A stretch of DNA of 64,000 nt from Aptenodytes patagonicus. Lineage: Eukaryota > Chordata > Aves > Sphenisciformes > Spheniscidae. Made by a program: the position numbers and the translations under genes. Under the pieces are notes generated by a model. That model worked only from the letters and a program-made list of their open reading frames with translations. It was not told the DNA's origin and searched no databases. Positions 37,076-49,839 of this stretch are shown piece by piece (the stretch's first letter is position 1; the number at the start of each line of letters is the position of its first letter). The stretch is taken from positions 13,054,917-13,118,916 of the forward strand of contig NC_134959.1 in the NCBI RefSeq assembly GCF_965638725.1, read 5' to 3'.

Positions 37076-40020
37076 AAAGTCCAGAATCTACGTAAAATAA
37101 AGGTGGATTTAAACCCTATTCTACTGGCAAGCATCCATGGAAGTTCAAATAAGTTATAGATGTACACCAGTATCATTTGCACACTAAGCATCCCAAGGCT
37201 CCCTTGGCCTTCTCCATGCTTGTTTGTCTCCCAGCCCCCCCTTCAAAGGCAGAAGACACCGGTTTTTGATGCTGTCTTCTTAGGCTCGTAAGAGTTAGTC
37301 TACCACTGCTTCCTCTAGCACTTTACAAAAATTTACCTCTAGCCCTGTGATGCCACAGCGGTGTCAAATCTCTCTGACTGCAGCGGCTTCCAGGCTCAGC
37401 AGAGATACATCAAGGGTCTGTTAGGTTCTCCTTCCCAACAGCCGAAGGGTAATGTAATCTTTTTGTCCTTGAACAGAGCCTGGAATCTCCTGCATTAGAA
37501 TACTTTTCCTCATTTAATCTGCTCCTCCCGGAAGGCCCTGTAAAGTCCTGGGGAAGCAGTAGCCAACAGAGGGTATTCACTCAAGACCAAGCAGCAGAGC
37601 AGCACTTTGGTATTCCCTGAAGACATAGCAGAAACAAGTGGAAATGGTAAGTTCACTGTCTTCCTTTCAAAGGATAGGACTAAAGATAGGAGGGGAGACG
37701 AATGGCGGGGGGGGAGGGGGGGGTAGCAGTTTGCACAGAGGTGCTTGTGTCCCCCTCAAATCTGCTGGGCTACTGCAGACATTTGCAAATCAGCCTGCTG
37801 AATTTGGTTTGCAGAACTCTGTGAGCTAAACTCTTCACCATTCTAACTGCACCACTATAATGTTGCCTTTTGACTAAAAACCAGTTCAGACTAATTGTCA
37901 AGGATCAGATAACAGGAAAATATTTCTATTTGACAGTCTACTATTTTTCAATTGTTCCTCTGTTACATATCTGAGTAAACATTTGTTCCACTTACCATTT
38001 CTGAGCAAAAGACATGAATCATTTGACTAGTAAAACCACAACGACAGCTGTTGCTTATTAGAAACAGTCATCTTGTTCAAGGGCCTGCTATGGAGGAGTT
38101 CTTCAGGAAACTGTTTCTGCTTTTAGTGCTTTACAGTGCAATGAAAGCAAAGTTGCAGAAATTAGGGCATTTTTATTTCACTTATGTGATTGGCAAAACA
38201 CACAGGCGCACACACACACAGAGCAATCATTACAGCTGAGCTAGAAGCCCCCAAGAAACAGGAAAATACTCATTTAATACTACTAATGCTGTAATACTTA
38301 CATTCTTTGACTTTGTGACGTTTATAACAGTTCTCTACAATAGAGGTCAAACAAAACTGGATTTCAGGGTCTCTTTCTAAATAGGTTACAGTATTTGGGA
38401 TTTTGGTGTTGGATACAATATTTATACCAGTTATTAGGCATGTACCAGAAACATTTTTCACCGTTCATGGTTTCTCCAGGTCTCAGGAACAAATTAATTC
38501 TGGATTCACAAAATCCCTAGAAGCCAGTCATCAGTGGTCACTACTACATTACTTTCAGATAAAGCTTCTCCAGCCAGTGGTAAAAGGGAAAAAAAAAAAA
38601 ATCAGTTTTAAAAGTCTGATCAGGATAGGAAAACCAGGGAGGGCAACTCTACTTAATTACAATAAAATACTTTTTAAATTAGTGGAAACAAAATAGGGAA
38701 CAAAAACTGGACCACAAGGAATTCAGGAACAAATAGGTGAAACTGAGTCAGGCTAGAGATAAAGATTTTTCCCTTTCCAGAGTGCTGGTTCAAAGGCATT
38801 ATGGAGTGTAAGGGCCAAAATCTGATTGTTTCTGTGACCTGTATGAAACAAAATTGTATTAAACAGAGGCCTAACAGTTAGGCATTTTATCAGACAAAAT
38901 CGCTGGAGTGGTATACCCTGTATGATGCCCTTATTGTCAGCTTTGAAGGGGGAAGCCGAAGACTAAATGAGCATAGAGACTACACTGATCCCAGCAGAGC
39001 AGAGGGGAGGAACATTGGCAGGGCAATGTAGAGATGCTACCGAGTAGTCTGCTCTGCAGTTAAATAGGAGCACTTGTGGCTTTGTGGCTGTTGCTTAAAT
39101 ACCTTTCAAAAACACAAAATTCATTTGCAAACATTAAAGAAGAAAGATTAAAAAAAAAAATTATAAGTATGGATTGTTGGACTGTGACAAAAGGAAAGCA
39201 GAACAGAAAAACAGCGGAGAGAAGCGTGTCACTGAGGAGGCAAAGCTGAGGTTTATTATGGGTTAGAAATCTGCAAAACTGTCACCAATTCAATAGTAGT
39301 ATTCAGCGAGGTTTCTAAAGATCATATCCTGCCCTTCGTTCACCCTCGCAACACTCACTGATGGGAGTCAGCACTTTGCTGCAGCTGGATATTTATAAGT
39401 CATTTGTTCTGTGTAACATGCCTGTTCTTACTAATCTTAGTCAAGTAAGTAGTCCATCCTCATGTGTCATCCCACGGAAGTCAAATGTGCTATTAGCATA
39501 AGTGATGATTGCTTATCTGTGTGAGGTCTTGTGAGGTTGGGTCTTTCAGCATCGGTATACTTGACGTGGCAGTCTTTCTATTATAATTTAATAAAATGGG
39601 GCCCAATTCAGTTCAGAGGTGCCTTGAGGAATAAGCTGGACTTAAATGGTGCTTAGGCCTTTGGCTGGACCTCTACAAACCCTGAATTTCATTGAGTGAA
39701 TACTAATTACTCAGAGGGGGGTTGTTAAATTATAGACTCGGTTCTTTACTGTTGCTCGGAGCACGGTACCTTTGCAAGTGCTTGAGCAAGGTCATATAAA
39801 TCTGAACACACTCAGAAGAAAGTTCTGGTAAGACTGCCTTCCTTGGTAAAAACAGGGACTGCAGAAACGTTATTAATAACTAGTTCAGGGGATTTGTACA
39901 TGTTAATGGGTAAATTTGACTCTAGAAGAATACTGTGCACTAAAAATGGACAGTATAAGACAGTGGAGAAAACTGCGTCTCACAGCTGCACTGAAATGGA
40001 AATCTCTCTTCCAGTCAGGT
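37076..40020. other. Intergenic sequence, no gene seen
   Basis: No exon was found. An interrupted G run is present at about 37706-37723 (two G tracts split by one A), a possible four-stranded DNA motif. A short (CA)n tract lies near 38210-38221. A partial 'gcccaattcagttcagaggtgc' near 39601 may belong to the palindromic repeat class. Confidence 0.45.
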
Positions 40021-40029
40021 AGGTGGAAA

Positions 40030-40097
40030 AGGCCTAATCCAGAACCCTGTGCAGTCAGTGGAAATCTTCTGTTGTGATGAGCTCTGAATTAGGCCCT
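40030..40097. repeat. MITE-like element with 13-bp terminal inverted repeats
   Basis: The left end GGCCTAATCCAGA and the right end TCTGAATTAGGCC are inverted repeats differing at one of 13 positions. The interior contains 'gtcagtggaaatctt', a worn GTCAATGG core. This copy shows the terminal repeats most cleanly after the one at 29463. Confidence 0.6.
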
Positions 40098-40099
40098 TA

Positions 40100-41800
40100 C
40101 TGAGCAAGCACGCTTAGGCACCCTTGAAGCATCTTAGTCTTGGATGACTGTGTACAGTAACGCACTTAGTATAACATCTGTAAAACGGATCAGTTACCCG
40201 TAATCAACTACTGGGTGCAAGAAGGAATCGATCAGTTCATTTTCTATGCCACGCACCTCTCCTAAGGAAGAACTCCTAATTGCTGCATGGATAAATCAGC
40301 AAAAGACATCACTCGTGCTAAGCACATGATTTTAAAGGGTTACTTTTATTTCTAACAGCTTTTTGTTCTCCCTCTTTTTAAATTTTTCATATCTTTTTGT
40401 TCTTTACCTGATTTCTGAGCAGCTACTAGCCTCGGCGTGGCTCCTGTATTCTCTCAGCCTTCATTCTAAGATCCTACAGCTCTCATAGCATTTACATCTT
40501 TTGTGAATACTGCAGCAGTTCCTTGTGACCTTTGTGACCATCTCCTTAATTCATAGTTCTCCTCATTCCCAAAGTGTAATGGAAAATTTTGGATCATAAT
40601 TTCCTAACCAACTAGAACTTTGCTCTGCTCTTCGTTACATGTGATCTGCTATAGTTACAGAGTGCATGAGTAGTCTTCTATGTGACCCCAAAGGTTTTTT
40701 TTTTTTAAAAAAAAAAAAAGATATTCGAAAAAGTCTTAATCAGTGGTACAAAAAATATTGCCCAGCTGTTAGATCCAGAGGGTTTGGCACACTAGATCAC
40801 AAGTAGTGGACACATTATAACATTTGATCCTTATCTTTGCTTGCTGTATCTGTTAAAACAATCTGCTGTTTGTATACCTACTGCACTTCCAGCTTTCCAA
40901 CCAGGTGTTTGTGAAGAATTGCATTTATTAATTAGTACATAAATCATTTACCAATTAAAGGCATATATGCAGGTCAATCCTGTGAAATCACACAATGCAT
41001 GACTTAGACTTTTGGTGAAAGACTAAAATCTGCATATTAAATGGCAAACAGGTCCTCACTAAATTACCAAGAAAGAATCATCATTGTCAATATTAATGAA
41101 ACAGTGCTATAAAAACTTTTTTTTTATAGTTGTCTGGACAGCATAAGTTTTTCTCCTGTTAGATTTAAAATCAAGTTCAGACATTTTCAGTGTTGAGATG
41201 CCTTTGCTGTCTAATGCCCTCGCACAGCCCAAGAACATGCCCAACTTCAGCCGGCTGTAATCCATATGAAGTCAATAGGACTTTCTCATACGAAAATTAA
41301 AAACCTTTGGAAAAAGCTTGCTTAATCAGTTTTTAAAAGATTTCAGGGTCTTTATATGCCAGCCATTATGTTTCACATAAGCATTTTTTATTTGCTAGCC
41401 ATCCAAGGACTTGATTTTTCTTCATTTTCCCATTAGCCTGGCAGTTTAGCCAGTAGAACCCTTTTATTCCTCCCACTGGAGTAGCACCGAGAAATTCATT
41501 TGATTCCAAAGGATAGCAGTTGATTTCATTATCATATTATAGAAAATAAAGATTACAATTCCAAATTATTTTGCCTGCAGTCCACACACTAATCATGTAA
41601 ATGGCAATATGTGGAAAAGTTGACTACATCATAAAAAATTAACTTCCTGCAAGGATTTTCTTGAATTGGTTTCAAAAGAATCTGCTGTTTGGCATCTTTC
41701 CTGTACTGAATTTCTGGAGGGTAACTGCATTATGTGCATGTGTAACATACAAAAGGAAACATTCACTGAACTCTTTCTTTCTGCTACCAGATGTAACTAT
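40100..41800. other. Intergenic sequence, possible regulatory DNA
   Basis: No gene was found. The run 'ccatatgaagtcaatagga' at 41262-41280 is a further core fragment of the palindromic repeat. The stretch about 41480-41620 is rich in homeodomain-type words and could be an enhancer, but this cannot be judged from one genome. Confidence 0.4.
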
Positions 41801-41801
41801 A

Positions 41802-42397
41802 TGTGCTGGTTTTGGCTGGGATAGAGTTAATTTTCTTCATAGTAGCTAGTATGAGGCTCTGTTTTGGATTTGGGCTGGAAACAGTGTTGATAATAGAGGG
41901 ATGTTTCAGTTACTGCTGAGCAGTGCTTACACAGAGTCGAGGCCTTTTCTGCCTCTCACCCCACCCCACCAGCGAGCAGGCTGGGGGTGCACAAGAAGCT
42001 GGGAGGGGGCACAGCCGGGACAGCTGACCCCAACTGACCAAAGGGATATCCCACACCATATGACGTCATGCTCAGCATATAAAGCTGGGGGAAGAAGAAG
42101 GAAGGGGGGGACGTTCAGAGTGATGGCGTTTGTCTTCCTGAGTAACCGTTACGTGTGATGGAGCCCTGCTGTCCTGGAGATGGCTGAACACCTGCCTGCC
42201 GATGGGAAGGAGTGAATGAATCCCTTGTTTTGCTTTGCTTATGCGTGCAGCTTTTGCTTTCCCTATTGAACTGTCTTTATCTCAACCCACGAGTTTTCTC
42301 ACTTTTACCCTTCCGATTCTCTCCCCCATCCCGCTGTGGGGGGAGTGAGCGAGCGGCTGTGTGGGGCTTAGTTGCCAGCTGGGGTTAAACCACAACA
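41802..42397 (+). mobile_element. Solo LTR of an avian endogenous retrovirus (copy 2)
   Basis: This 596-bp unit has TG...CA termini and a perfect 5-bp target duplication CTATA (41797-41801 and 42398-42402). It belongs to the same family as the LTR at 7703 and lies in the same orientation. By eye there are about 26 substitutions and two indels between the copies, including 6 bp near the 5' end, roughly 95-96% identity. All differences fall before the last 156 bp. This copy keeps a consensus CRE (TGACGTCA, 42061-42068) just upstream of a TATA box (TATAAAG, 42078-42084). It points toward the Teashirt gene about 14 kb downstream. No internal retroviral sequence flanks it. Since its target duplication differs from copy 1, the two are separate insertions, not the ends of one provirus. 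Confidence 0.93.
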
Positions 42398-42402
42398 CTA
42401 TA

Positions 42403-45400
42403 GCACATTGTTTGTGTTTAAAAGAGTTGCCTCTGTACGCATATAAGGTTATAGATGTGTGCATTGTAAGATAACCACTAATGGAAGGTGAAATACTATT
42501 CTCTTTCCCTTGCAATTGAGTGAGAAAGGTTGCATCTAATGATAATTTGAATATTCTGCCAACAGTTGGTGATATTCGGCCCCTGCCAAAATAAATAAAT
42601 AAATAAATGCTTCCATCTCCCAGAGCAAATGCCCTGTAAGTCTATAGAAAACAAATTAGGAATGCGTTATTCTCAATGAAAAAAGTCTCCACGAGAGCTA
42701 TAATTTTATTTTTTTTAGTGCACAGAATAACATAAATCAAAAGAAGCAATAGTCTACCTTGTGTTTTGACTACTTTGACCCTCTTCAACCCCTGCCAATT
42801 TTTATCTCATTTTTGTTTAACTTTGTACATCAGAGTTTAATTTTAAACCTGGTCCTGAAGACAGTGATGTATAGGGTACATCAAGTATAGCTTAAATTAC
42901 CCTCTCCCCAGTGATTTGAAGTTGAGGGGAGGGTCTTACTCCGCAGCAGGGTGGGAAAGAGAAATGGTCAGACGTTGCCCTTTGAACCTGACCACCCTCA
43001 GCTACAGAAACATTTATGCCAGAACATCATTTATTGATTTTATTATATTTTAGGATCTCTTAAAACTGTTGGTGAATTTTTGACACATGCATATAAAACC
43101 AGAAATATGGGTTGAGCAGAAACTATAAATATAGACAACACTGCCCAATAAACTTACATCCTTTCACTTACAGGTTTCTATTTCAGCTGATCATTCTGAG
43201 CAGCCTGTCTTTGAAAATAAATGTTACCCCTCTGATAAGCTAACCAATTTGAAGATTAAAGCTGCATTTGAGGATTAAAGTTTTTCTTATTTGATTATTG
43301 TTGTGTCTTGTAGCAGTAGAAGATAAATATTAATAAAATGTTAAAGTCCAATTCTACTCACTTTACTCATGTGAGCATTGTATACCATGAGACTGAACAA
43401 ATTATGCAGGATTTGGCCCTTAAACTCAGCATTGACTGCTCTGTTTTCTCAGTCCACTAAGAATAAGTCTCCCGTGAAATGTTACATGTACCCGGCAAAC
43501 TCATGAACCCACTGCTGCCACATAAAACTCACACTGACGGGTAGCTCTGAAAACTCGCCATCCAATTATATACCACAGAGCTATGTATGTGTTTTTACTG
43601 AGGAGAATAAAAACCACAAGAAGCGCTCTACAACAGACCACAAAATGGGTTTGGCACCTGTGTCTCCTCGGAGACGAAGTTTCGGAGTTGTGTTATCACG
43701 TGGCCTGCTGACCCCGGGAGAGCAACGCTGACCTTGTCTTACATGCAGAAGTCTATTGCTATGACTCCCCTGAGAGCACAAACCAGCTGCAAACTGCTGC
43801 AATGATTAACCCTTATGTGTTGTAGATGTAACATCAAGTCATGGTAATAAAGCTTTCACTGCATAACAGATCTCTTGCTTTGTAAATTGTTGCTCTTATC
43901 AGCTGCACTCTAGGATGTTATCCCTTTTCTGTGAAGCATGACTGCTGTGTTGTTCACTGGAAAGGCTACCAGATCTATAAAGTCTGTGATATTTATTCAA
44001 TTGCTGTGGAGAATAATGCAGAGAATACGCTTTGTTTAAACTAAAAATGCAGTGTGTGAAAACAAAAAAAACCTATGAAATACTCATACATATGAAACAA
44101 TATATTAATTAAAATCCAGAATGCCTGTAGCAGATTTGAATCCGGGAACACCAGATTTGCTACAACAGACAACTGTGGTGTTCCATTGAGTCCAGGCTCC
44201 TGTTTGTGGAAGTAATTTATACCTAACGTTTTGTAAAAATGCAAACCCTTTGACCTGTGATGCACCTGGACGATTACCAAGTTTTGCTGTTTGGCTGGAA
44301 ACAGAATGCTTGTAACAATCAGCACTCACCTCCCCAAAACATAAGCAGTATAAGTCTTATTTTGTCATGCGCTTCAATTATCAGACCTAATTCTATGCTT
44401 TCCTATTTGCGTAGAAGCCGATGGGAGTTTTGAGTGTGTATCAGCCTATGATCCAAACTACAGGCCTGTGAACAGGGCCCTGGCTTCCTCAGAAACGTGA
44501 TGCCTTTTATCTCAGCGTGCTTCCTACCCTCCAGCCCTTCCCTTGCCACATCAAGGCTGTGAAAGAAAAGGAGGCCTTAATGTAAGCCACGGTATGATAT
44601 GATACTACCTGCTTTAGTCTGCAAAGAGCCAGAAACAGTATCTCCGAGAGATGGAAGCTGCTGCGTGTATCACAAGGACTGTTGCTGCACACAGTCGCTG
44701 TTTCAGAGGGACTTTCCAACATCCCACCAGCCAAGCAGAGCGAAAAGGATTTGTTCAACGTATCCACCCATCGAAGCAGCAACTCTATGTGTTTTAGGGG
44801 CACGGGACTGCTGGTCCTTGTTGTCGCTCCTGTCTCTCTGCAGCTCAGAGGTTGGACAGACCAAAAGCATTGCAGGGCTCTGTCCACAGCTCCCAGGGAC
44901 GGTGTATAGTTTTCATACACAACCTTTTTCAAAGGATAAAACCAGCTTCCAGGTTCAGGAATTAAGAAAAAAAAAAAAAAAACCTTTGGTATAAACAGTG
45001 GAAAAGTGAATTCAGGAAGGAAACAAAAAATGGTTTCCCTAAAAAACCTAAGGTGTTATGAGTTTTGGGAGGGGCATTCAGATACTGTAAAATGTGATTG
45101 TGAAAGGCCTCGCACTGTTTGGGAGTGTAGTAGACTAACATCACCTGCTAAGTGCAGGTTGAGAAAAGGTATTTGGGAAAACTTTTTTCAGCTCAGGAGT
45201 GGCAACTAGGAGGGAGGCTGTAGTGAAGATGGGTTTTCCTGCAAGATTCCCTAGTGTTCAGAGGGAGCGGGTTAGCGCCCTTTAGTAAGAGGTAAATTAA
45301 CACCACTCTGTGGTCCATGACTCATCCCTTTCTCCACCTCTTTTAATCACATTACTTCGGTTTGCCCTTAATGAAATAGGGGCCGATCTGCAGGAGCTGT

Positions 45401-45820
45401 GCTTGGGCTGGTCTTGGCAGGTGCTGAATGAGGTATTCTTTAGTCCTTACCAAGGAAGAAGCTGCTCTGGACTAATGATGCTTTGCTGTTTGGTATCCGG
45501 ATTCATCTGCCTGAAAAACACGGCAGATAGTTTATATTTTTATTGCGTAAGTTAGGCTAGACAGGGCTGTTCCTCGCTCATTAGCACAGGCAGCATTTTC
45601 CTACAGGGACTGCAGATGAAAGCAATGAGTTTATTCATCTCTTTCCCCACCTCCCCCTCCACAGGCATGTAAGTGTTGTTATTTTAACTCCAACAGCTGT
45701 AGTTTAAAAAAAAATTACTATCAAAAACTCTGCGAGTCCTGCTACAGCAAACATAGATAGAAAGACAGTGACAAAACAGTTAACAACTCCAAAACTGGCA
45801 GAAACAGGGAGAGGCGGTAA
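42403..45820. other. Intergenic sequence, no gene seen
   Basis: No gene was found. An (AAAT)n microsatellite lies at about 42588-42608. A possible palindromic-repeat fragment is seen at about 44385-44440 ('gacctaattcta ... gatgggagttttgagtgtg'). Confidence 0.45.
43343..43412. repeat. Palindromic MITE-like relic
   Basis: The left end 'aaagtccaattct' and right end 'aggatttggccctt' are imperfect inverted repeats. The interior 'tactcactttactcatgtgag' matches the core of the short palindromes I recall from sauropsid genomes (actcacgtgagtag). Confidence 0.5.
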
Positions 45821-45830
45821 CTTCACTTAC

Positions 45831-46140
45831 CCCCTTATCAATTCCAGCAGCTCTTGTTTTTCTCCGAGTGGCTGCTGTGGTCTCCCAGGTGGAGACTATC
45901 AGCCTCTGAAGGGAGCAGAAGTTGCCCCTTTAGGAAGAGGGGGAAGGGTCTCCTGGTGATGGCACCCTGCGTCCTGCCTGGCTCCTGCAGGTGTTGGTGG
46001 CTGGTGAGGAGGAGGAGGAGGCAGTGGGCTCCAGCTGCTGTGGGGCTGTGTCCTTTCCCCGGGGGCCTGCGTTTGGAAGGTGGGGAGGCCCTGTGTGCCC
46101 TTCCATGTCTCATCCCTCCTCTGGCTGTCCCTCCTATTTC
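45831..46140 (-). other. GC-rich block ending at a strong minus-strand donor
   Basis: GC rises over this block relative to its flanks. At its left edge the minus strand reads GGG|GTAAGTGAAG (intron starting at 45830), a near-ideal splice donor. The block could therefore be a minus-strand non-coding exon. Open frames of about 100 codons run in both strands with no domain and without ATG-led coding structure, so I do not call a protein. An exon-skipping or CpG-poor island explanation is equally possible. Confidence 0.25.
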
Positions 46141-46144
46141 CAAG

Positions 46145-48185
46145 GTACTGTTGCCCTGATATTTGGTTACTCAAAGGGGAGAAAGGAGCAACAAATTTAC
46201 TGAAATTATCTAGAGATTATTTTGTTCTCTTGTGGGGTTTCTGTGTGAAGGGGGTATCTACTCTATTAACTCCCATTAATATCAAACCTCTACTATTAAT
46301 AGGATTTGCATATGGAAAGGAAGAGGATTGACCTTTAAATTCATTAAATAAAGCAATTTAAAAAAAAAAATTAGTTAAAAGCGTTAGCGTGAGGAAAAAT
46401 ACAAGAACAAATACATAGACATCAGTATCTGGGCTTTCGTTAACACTAACGAGCAAATTATTGCAGGGGAAGATTTGCATCATTGGAATACGTATTCCAG
46501 CCTCCATACTGATATATGTGGTGCGGGGTTATCTTTGTATGGCTCCTCTTTCAGAATGTATTTTCTTCTTATAAAATAGCCTCTCTAACTCCCATTGGGG
46601 ACCTCCTTATAAATGAGGAACTGGTCCTCAAGGGACTGGCCTGGCTAGAAAAGTGTGTTATTTAAAAAAAAAAAAAAAAAAATTAGAATACTAAGTAATA
46701 TAATTAGCTCATTTCTTTGTTTTTTTTTAGAAAATATTAAAAAAAAAAAGTATAGCCAAGTTTTAATTAAACATATTCTCTGGATGTTTGAATTGTGTAA
46801 GAATTAGAAAATCCTGTTGTATTTCAGAAGGATTAATTGCATCAATTTAAGGTTCTCGCTCTAATCTCCGATGTGCAGTCAGGTATCGCCATTCTTGAAA
46901 AAGCAGCTACAGTGTCGTGAAAAAGTGACGTTTGCCCACTAGCTGGGGCCACAAGCTGCCCCTTGGAGGGGCATTCTCAGCCCATGAGTGGCAGTAAACA
47001 TATTCATCTCTAAGCTTTTACATGGGAACAAACGTAGGTTCTCTATACCAAAACTGGCTAAATACGCAGATTCAAAATATTATTGCTCCTAATAATAAAT
47101 ATTGATTTACACGTGCTGAAAAGCTTCTGTTGCCTTCACAGCAAGTAGTCTAAAATATAATTAATTAGTAACGTTTTTACCACCATATTGCTTTTCGAGT
47201 CTGATTCTTGAGACACCGATGTCCAATGGTCTCTGGATCTCCAGCACCGCTCCGCTCTTAGCCCATCCCTGTCTCAGCTTTCTGGCATAGCCCTTTGTAA
47301 AGTACTTGGAGATACTCGGATCAAACTTGCTGCCGGTTCAAAGTGGTGTCAATCGGTATTTTGTGCTATTTTGTTATGCATCTCAGTCTATAAACTCAAC
47401 TATTTATTCTGTCCCTGTTCTATCTCAGGCCCCCACAAGTGGGAAGAGGTGAAACAGTTCAGGTTATTCTTCTCAGAGCTCAGCTAATGTAATCTGCTGA
47501 ATGCAGCTCTAAACATCTGAAGTTGGTGAAATTAAATAAAGTGCGAGCATCCTTTGGTCTATAGCTCTTTGCCTTGAAAACAAGTACTCATGGTAACCTT
47601 AACATTAGTATACTAAGAAAAAAAAATCCTCATAAAAGAATTTAGTGTTAGGATGGAGCTCTGCCTAATATTAGAACAATTACGGAGCAGATGCATCTAC
47701 TCCGAACAAAATGACCTTTTCATCAAGTTACAAAACATTAAAGGTTAAAGAATGTTTGAAAGGAAGTTAATACTTTTAAAACGTTAGAAAAAATTGCCAT
47801 TCTTTCAAGACCTGACCAAAATCAGTGGGAAACTATGACCATTTAGGTACATCCAGTCATAATTTAAGCAACGCTTAGAAGGATATAAGGTATTTTACAT
47901 CGCCTGTTTTATTTTAAAATTAGAAGTGCTTTTTCAGAGAAGAAATGAGATTTGATAGTACGAAATACCCAATGAAAGAAATCTGCTCTAACGCTGGTTA
48001 ATTGCGATTTTAAAGGCGCGTTTCTTTCTCTCCATTGTGTACAGATGACACAAGAAGAGAGAGGGGGAATCGACGACGGTGTCAGATTTTCCCAGTTTCC
48101 ACACTTCATCTGACCCGGATGGTGCAAACTCCGGTCTCCAGTAGGAGGGAACAGAGCCACCGCTCCTGCCTTAGCGCTTCCCCTC
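46145..48185. other. AT-rich spacer before the CpG islands
   Basis: No gene was found. Long A runs occur at about 46664-46681 and 46739-46750. The sequence becomes GC-rich abruptly after about 48190. Confidence 0.5.
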
Positions 48186-48189
48186 ACCC

Positions 48190-49085
48190 CAACGGGCACA
48201 AACAAACGTTTGCAGCGGGGACCTGCCCGCGGTGGCGGGGACGCTGCTCCTGCTCGCGGAGCAACCGCGCGGGAGGGGGCCAAGCGCACGGACCGCACCG
48301 CCGAGCGCACGGCGAGGCTGAAACGCGTCCTGGGGCGCGAAGCGCCAGCGCGGCCCCCGAAAGCTGCGGGCGGAGGGGTGCTGCGGCGGCCGGCCGCCTC
48401 CGCTGCTCGGCCTCCCCGGGGGGCTCGGGGCCTGTTTGCCGCCTTGTCAGGGCGGCTGCGCCCCAACGGCGAGTTTTTATTATTTTGGTTAATTTTTCTT
48501 GGAGAAGGGGCGAGGGCGGAGGGCGCCGGGTGCCGGCCGGGTCCCGCCGCGGCAGGGCCGAGCCCAGCGGCCCGCGCCGGGCGCCGCGTCCCCCCGCGGC
48601 CGGACCGCCTGCGCGGAGCCCCGCGGGGAGGCGGGAGGAGCGCCGTCCAAACCCCTGCACATGGTCTGCGTCATCCGGGTCCTGTGCTCTTCGTACGTAA
48701 TAAATTTAATGAAGCCCTTCTAAACGGTAGTTGCTGGGCATGCTGGGGAGCGAGGATTTACGACCCTCTATGTCTTTTTTAAATGCCCCCTGGCCGCGTG
48801 CCACGCCGTGGCCTACCGGCCTGCACAGTTTCATTCCCGAGATCAAAGACGCGCGTCGAGGCGCGGAGGCGGCGGGAGGGAGGGAGGGAGGGAGGCCCGC
48901 ACCTCCGCCCGGCGAGGCGGGCCGGGGCCGCGGGGCGGGGGCGGCGGGAGCCGCCGGGAGCCGGTTGTTACCCTTAGCCCTGTGCGCGTCCCCTCGGGGG
49001 CACCGAGCTCCTCGCCGCGCAGCCAGCTCTCTTTGGGGGCGGGCGGGGACGACTGTAGCGCTTCCCTTCCCTTGGCGGTGGAGTA
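48190..49085. promoter_or_regulatory. CpG island A
   Basis: The sequence is strongly GC-rich and full of CpG dinucleotides, with a short AT-rich interruption at about 48471-48500 and another at about 48690-48785. The many overlapping open frames on both strands are the usual by-product of high GC. This is the most distal of five islands in the promoter domain of the Teashirt gene. It may be an alternative promoter or a Polycomb-type regulatory island; which of these cannot be told from sequence alone. Confidence 0.75.
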
Positions 49086-49089
49086 ATTA

Positions 49090-49835
49090 AGCGGTGGGGC
49101 TTGGAGTGTGCCCCCAGCCGGGTAAAGGTGCGTTACTGGCAGATGGGTAACTGGTTTTTAAGAGAAGCTTGCCTATCTTGGTGCAAGCACTATGTGCAAA
49201 GCACTAAAAAAACCCCATCTGGGAAACAAGTTTCTGTGAAAAGAAAGAAGGATTTTGCTCGGGGTTAGGCTTTATCAACTTCCCACTTCATATATTTTTT
49301 CCTGTTTTTTCAAAAGAAGTATCTGTGCACAACAAAATCTTTATTGCCTTAAATCACAGGCGGTCAGCAAAGGAACAGCTGTGTTAGCAGTGCAGTGAAA
49401 ACTTTCAGGTGATGCGAGAAATAAGGGGAATCCTTTCCCCTTCTCCTTCATCCTCCAAATGCCTTTCAAATTAACCAGCTCTGAGGATCGCTGCCAGTCT
49501 CCACAAAGGCGTTCCCAAAGCCTGCAGCTAGTAAAACTTTGCATAGGTAAAATTAGCTAAACCCCTTCCAGCTAACACAGTGGCTTTTGTCGTCACATAT
49601 GGTGGAGCTCCAGGATCTGTAACTATTTTTCATAAAAGATTTTCCTACTGCCCAAGTGAATACATTACGCTACAGTAGCTCTGAATGGTATCGCTTATTT
49701 CCTTCAAAGCAGCGGCCGATTGTTTCTTCAGAGACCCTAAGTCCTTTCAAGGGGGGGAAAAAAGTGATAATTCAGCGGGACTGAATCGCGACGACAGATC
49801 TCATTTTGACATGCAACATCTCCAAAAAGTGCCGC
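49090..49835. other. AT-rich spacer between islands A and B
   Basis: No exon was recognised. The base composition returns to that of the desert between the islands. Confidence 0.5.
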
Positions 49836-49839
49836 CCCT

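Noticed and set aside
7703-42397. The two LTRs as the ends of one 34-kb provirus
   Set aside because: Each LTR has its own different 5-bp target duplication (GCCGG and CTATA), and the DNA between them has no retroviral genes.
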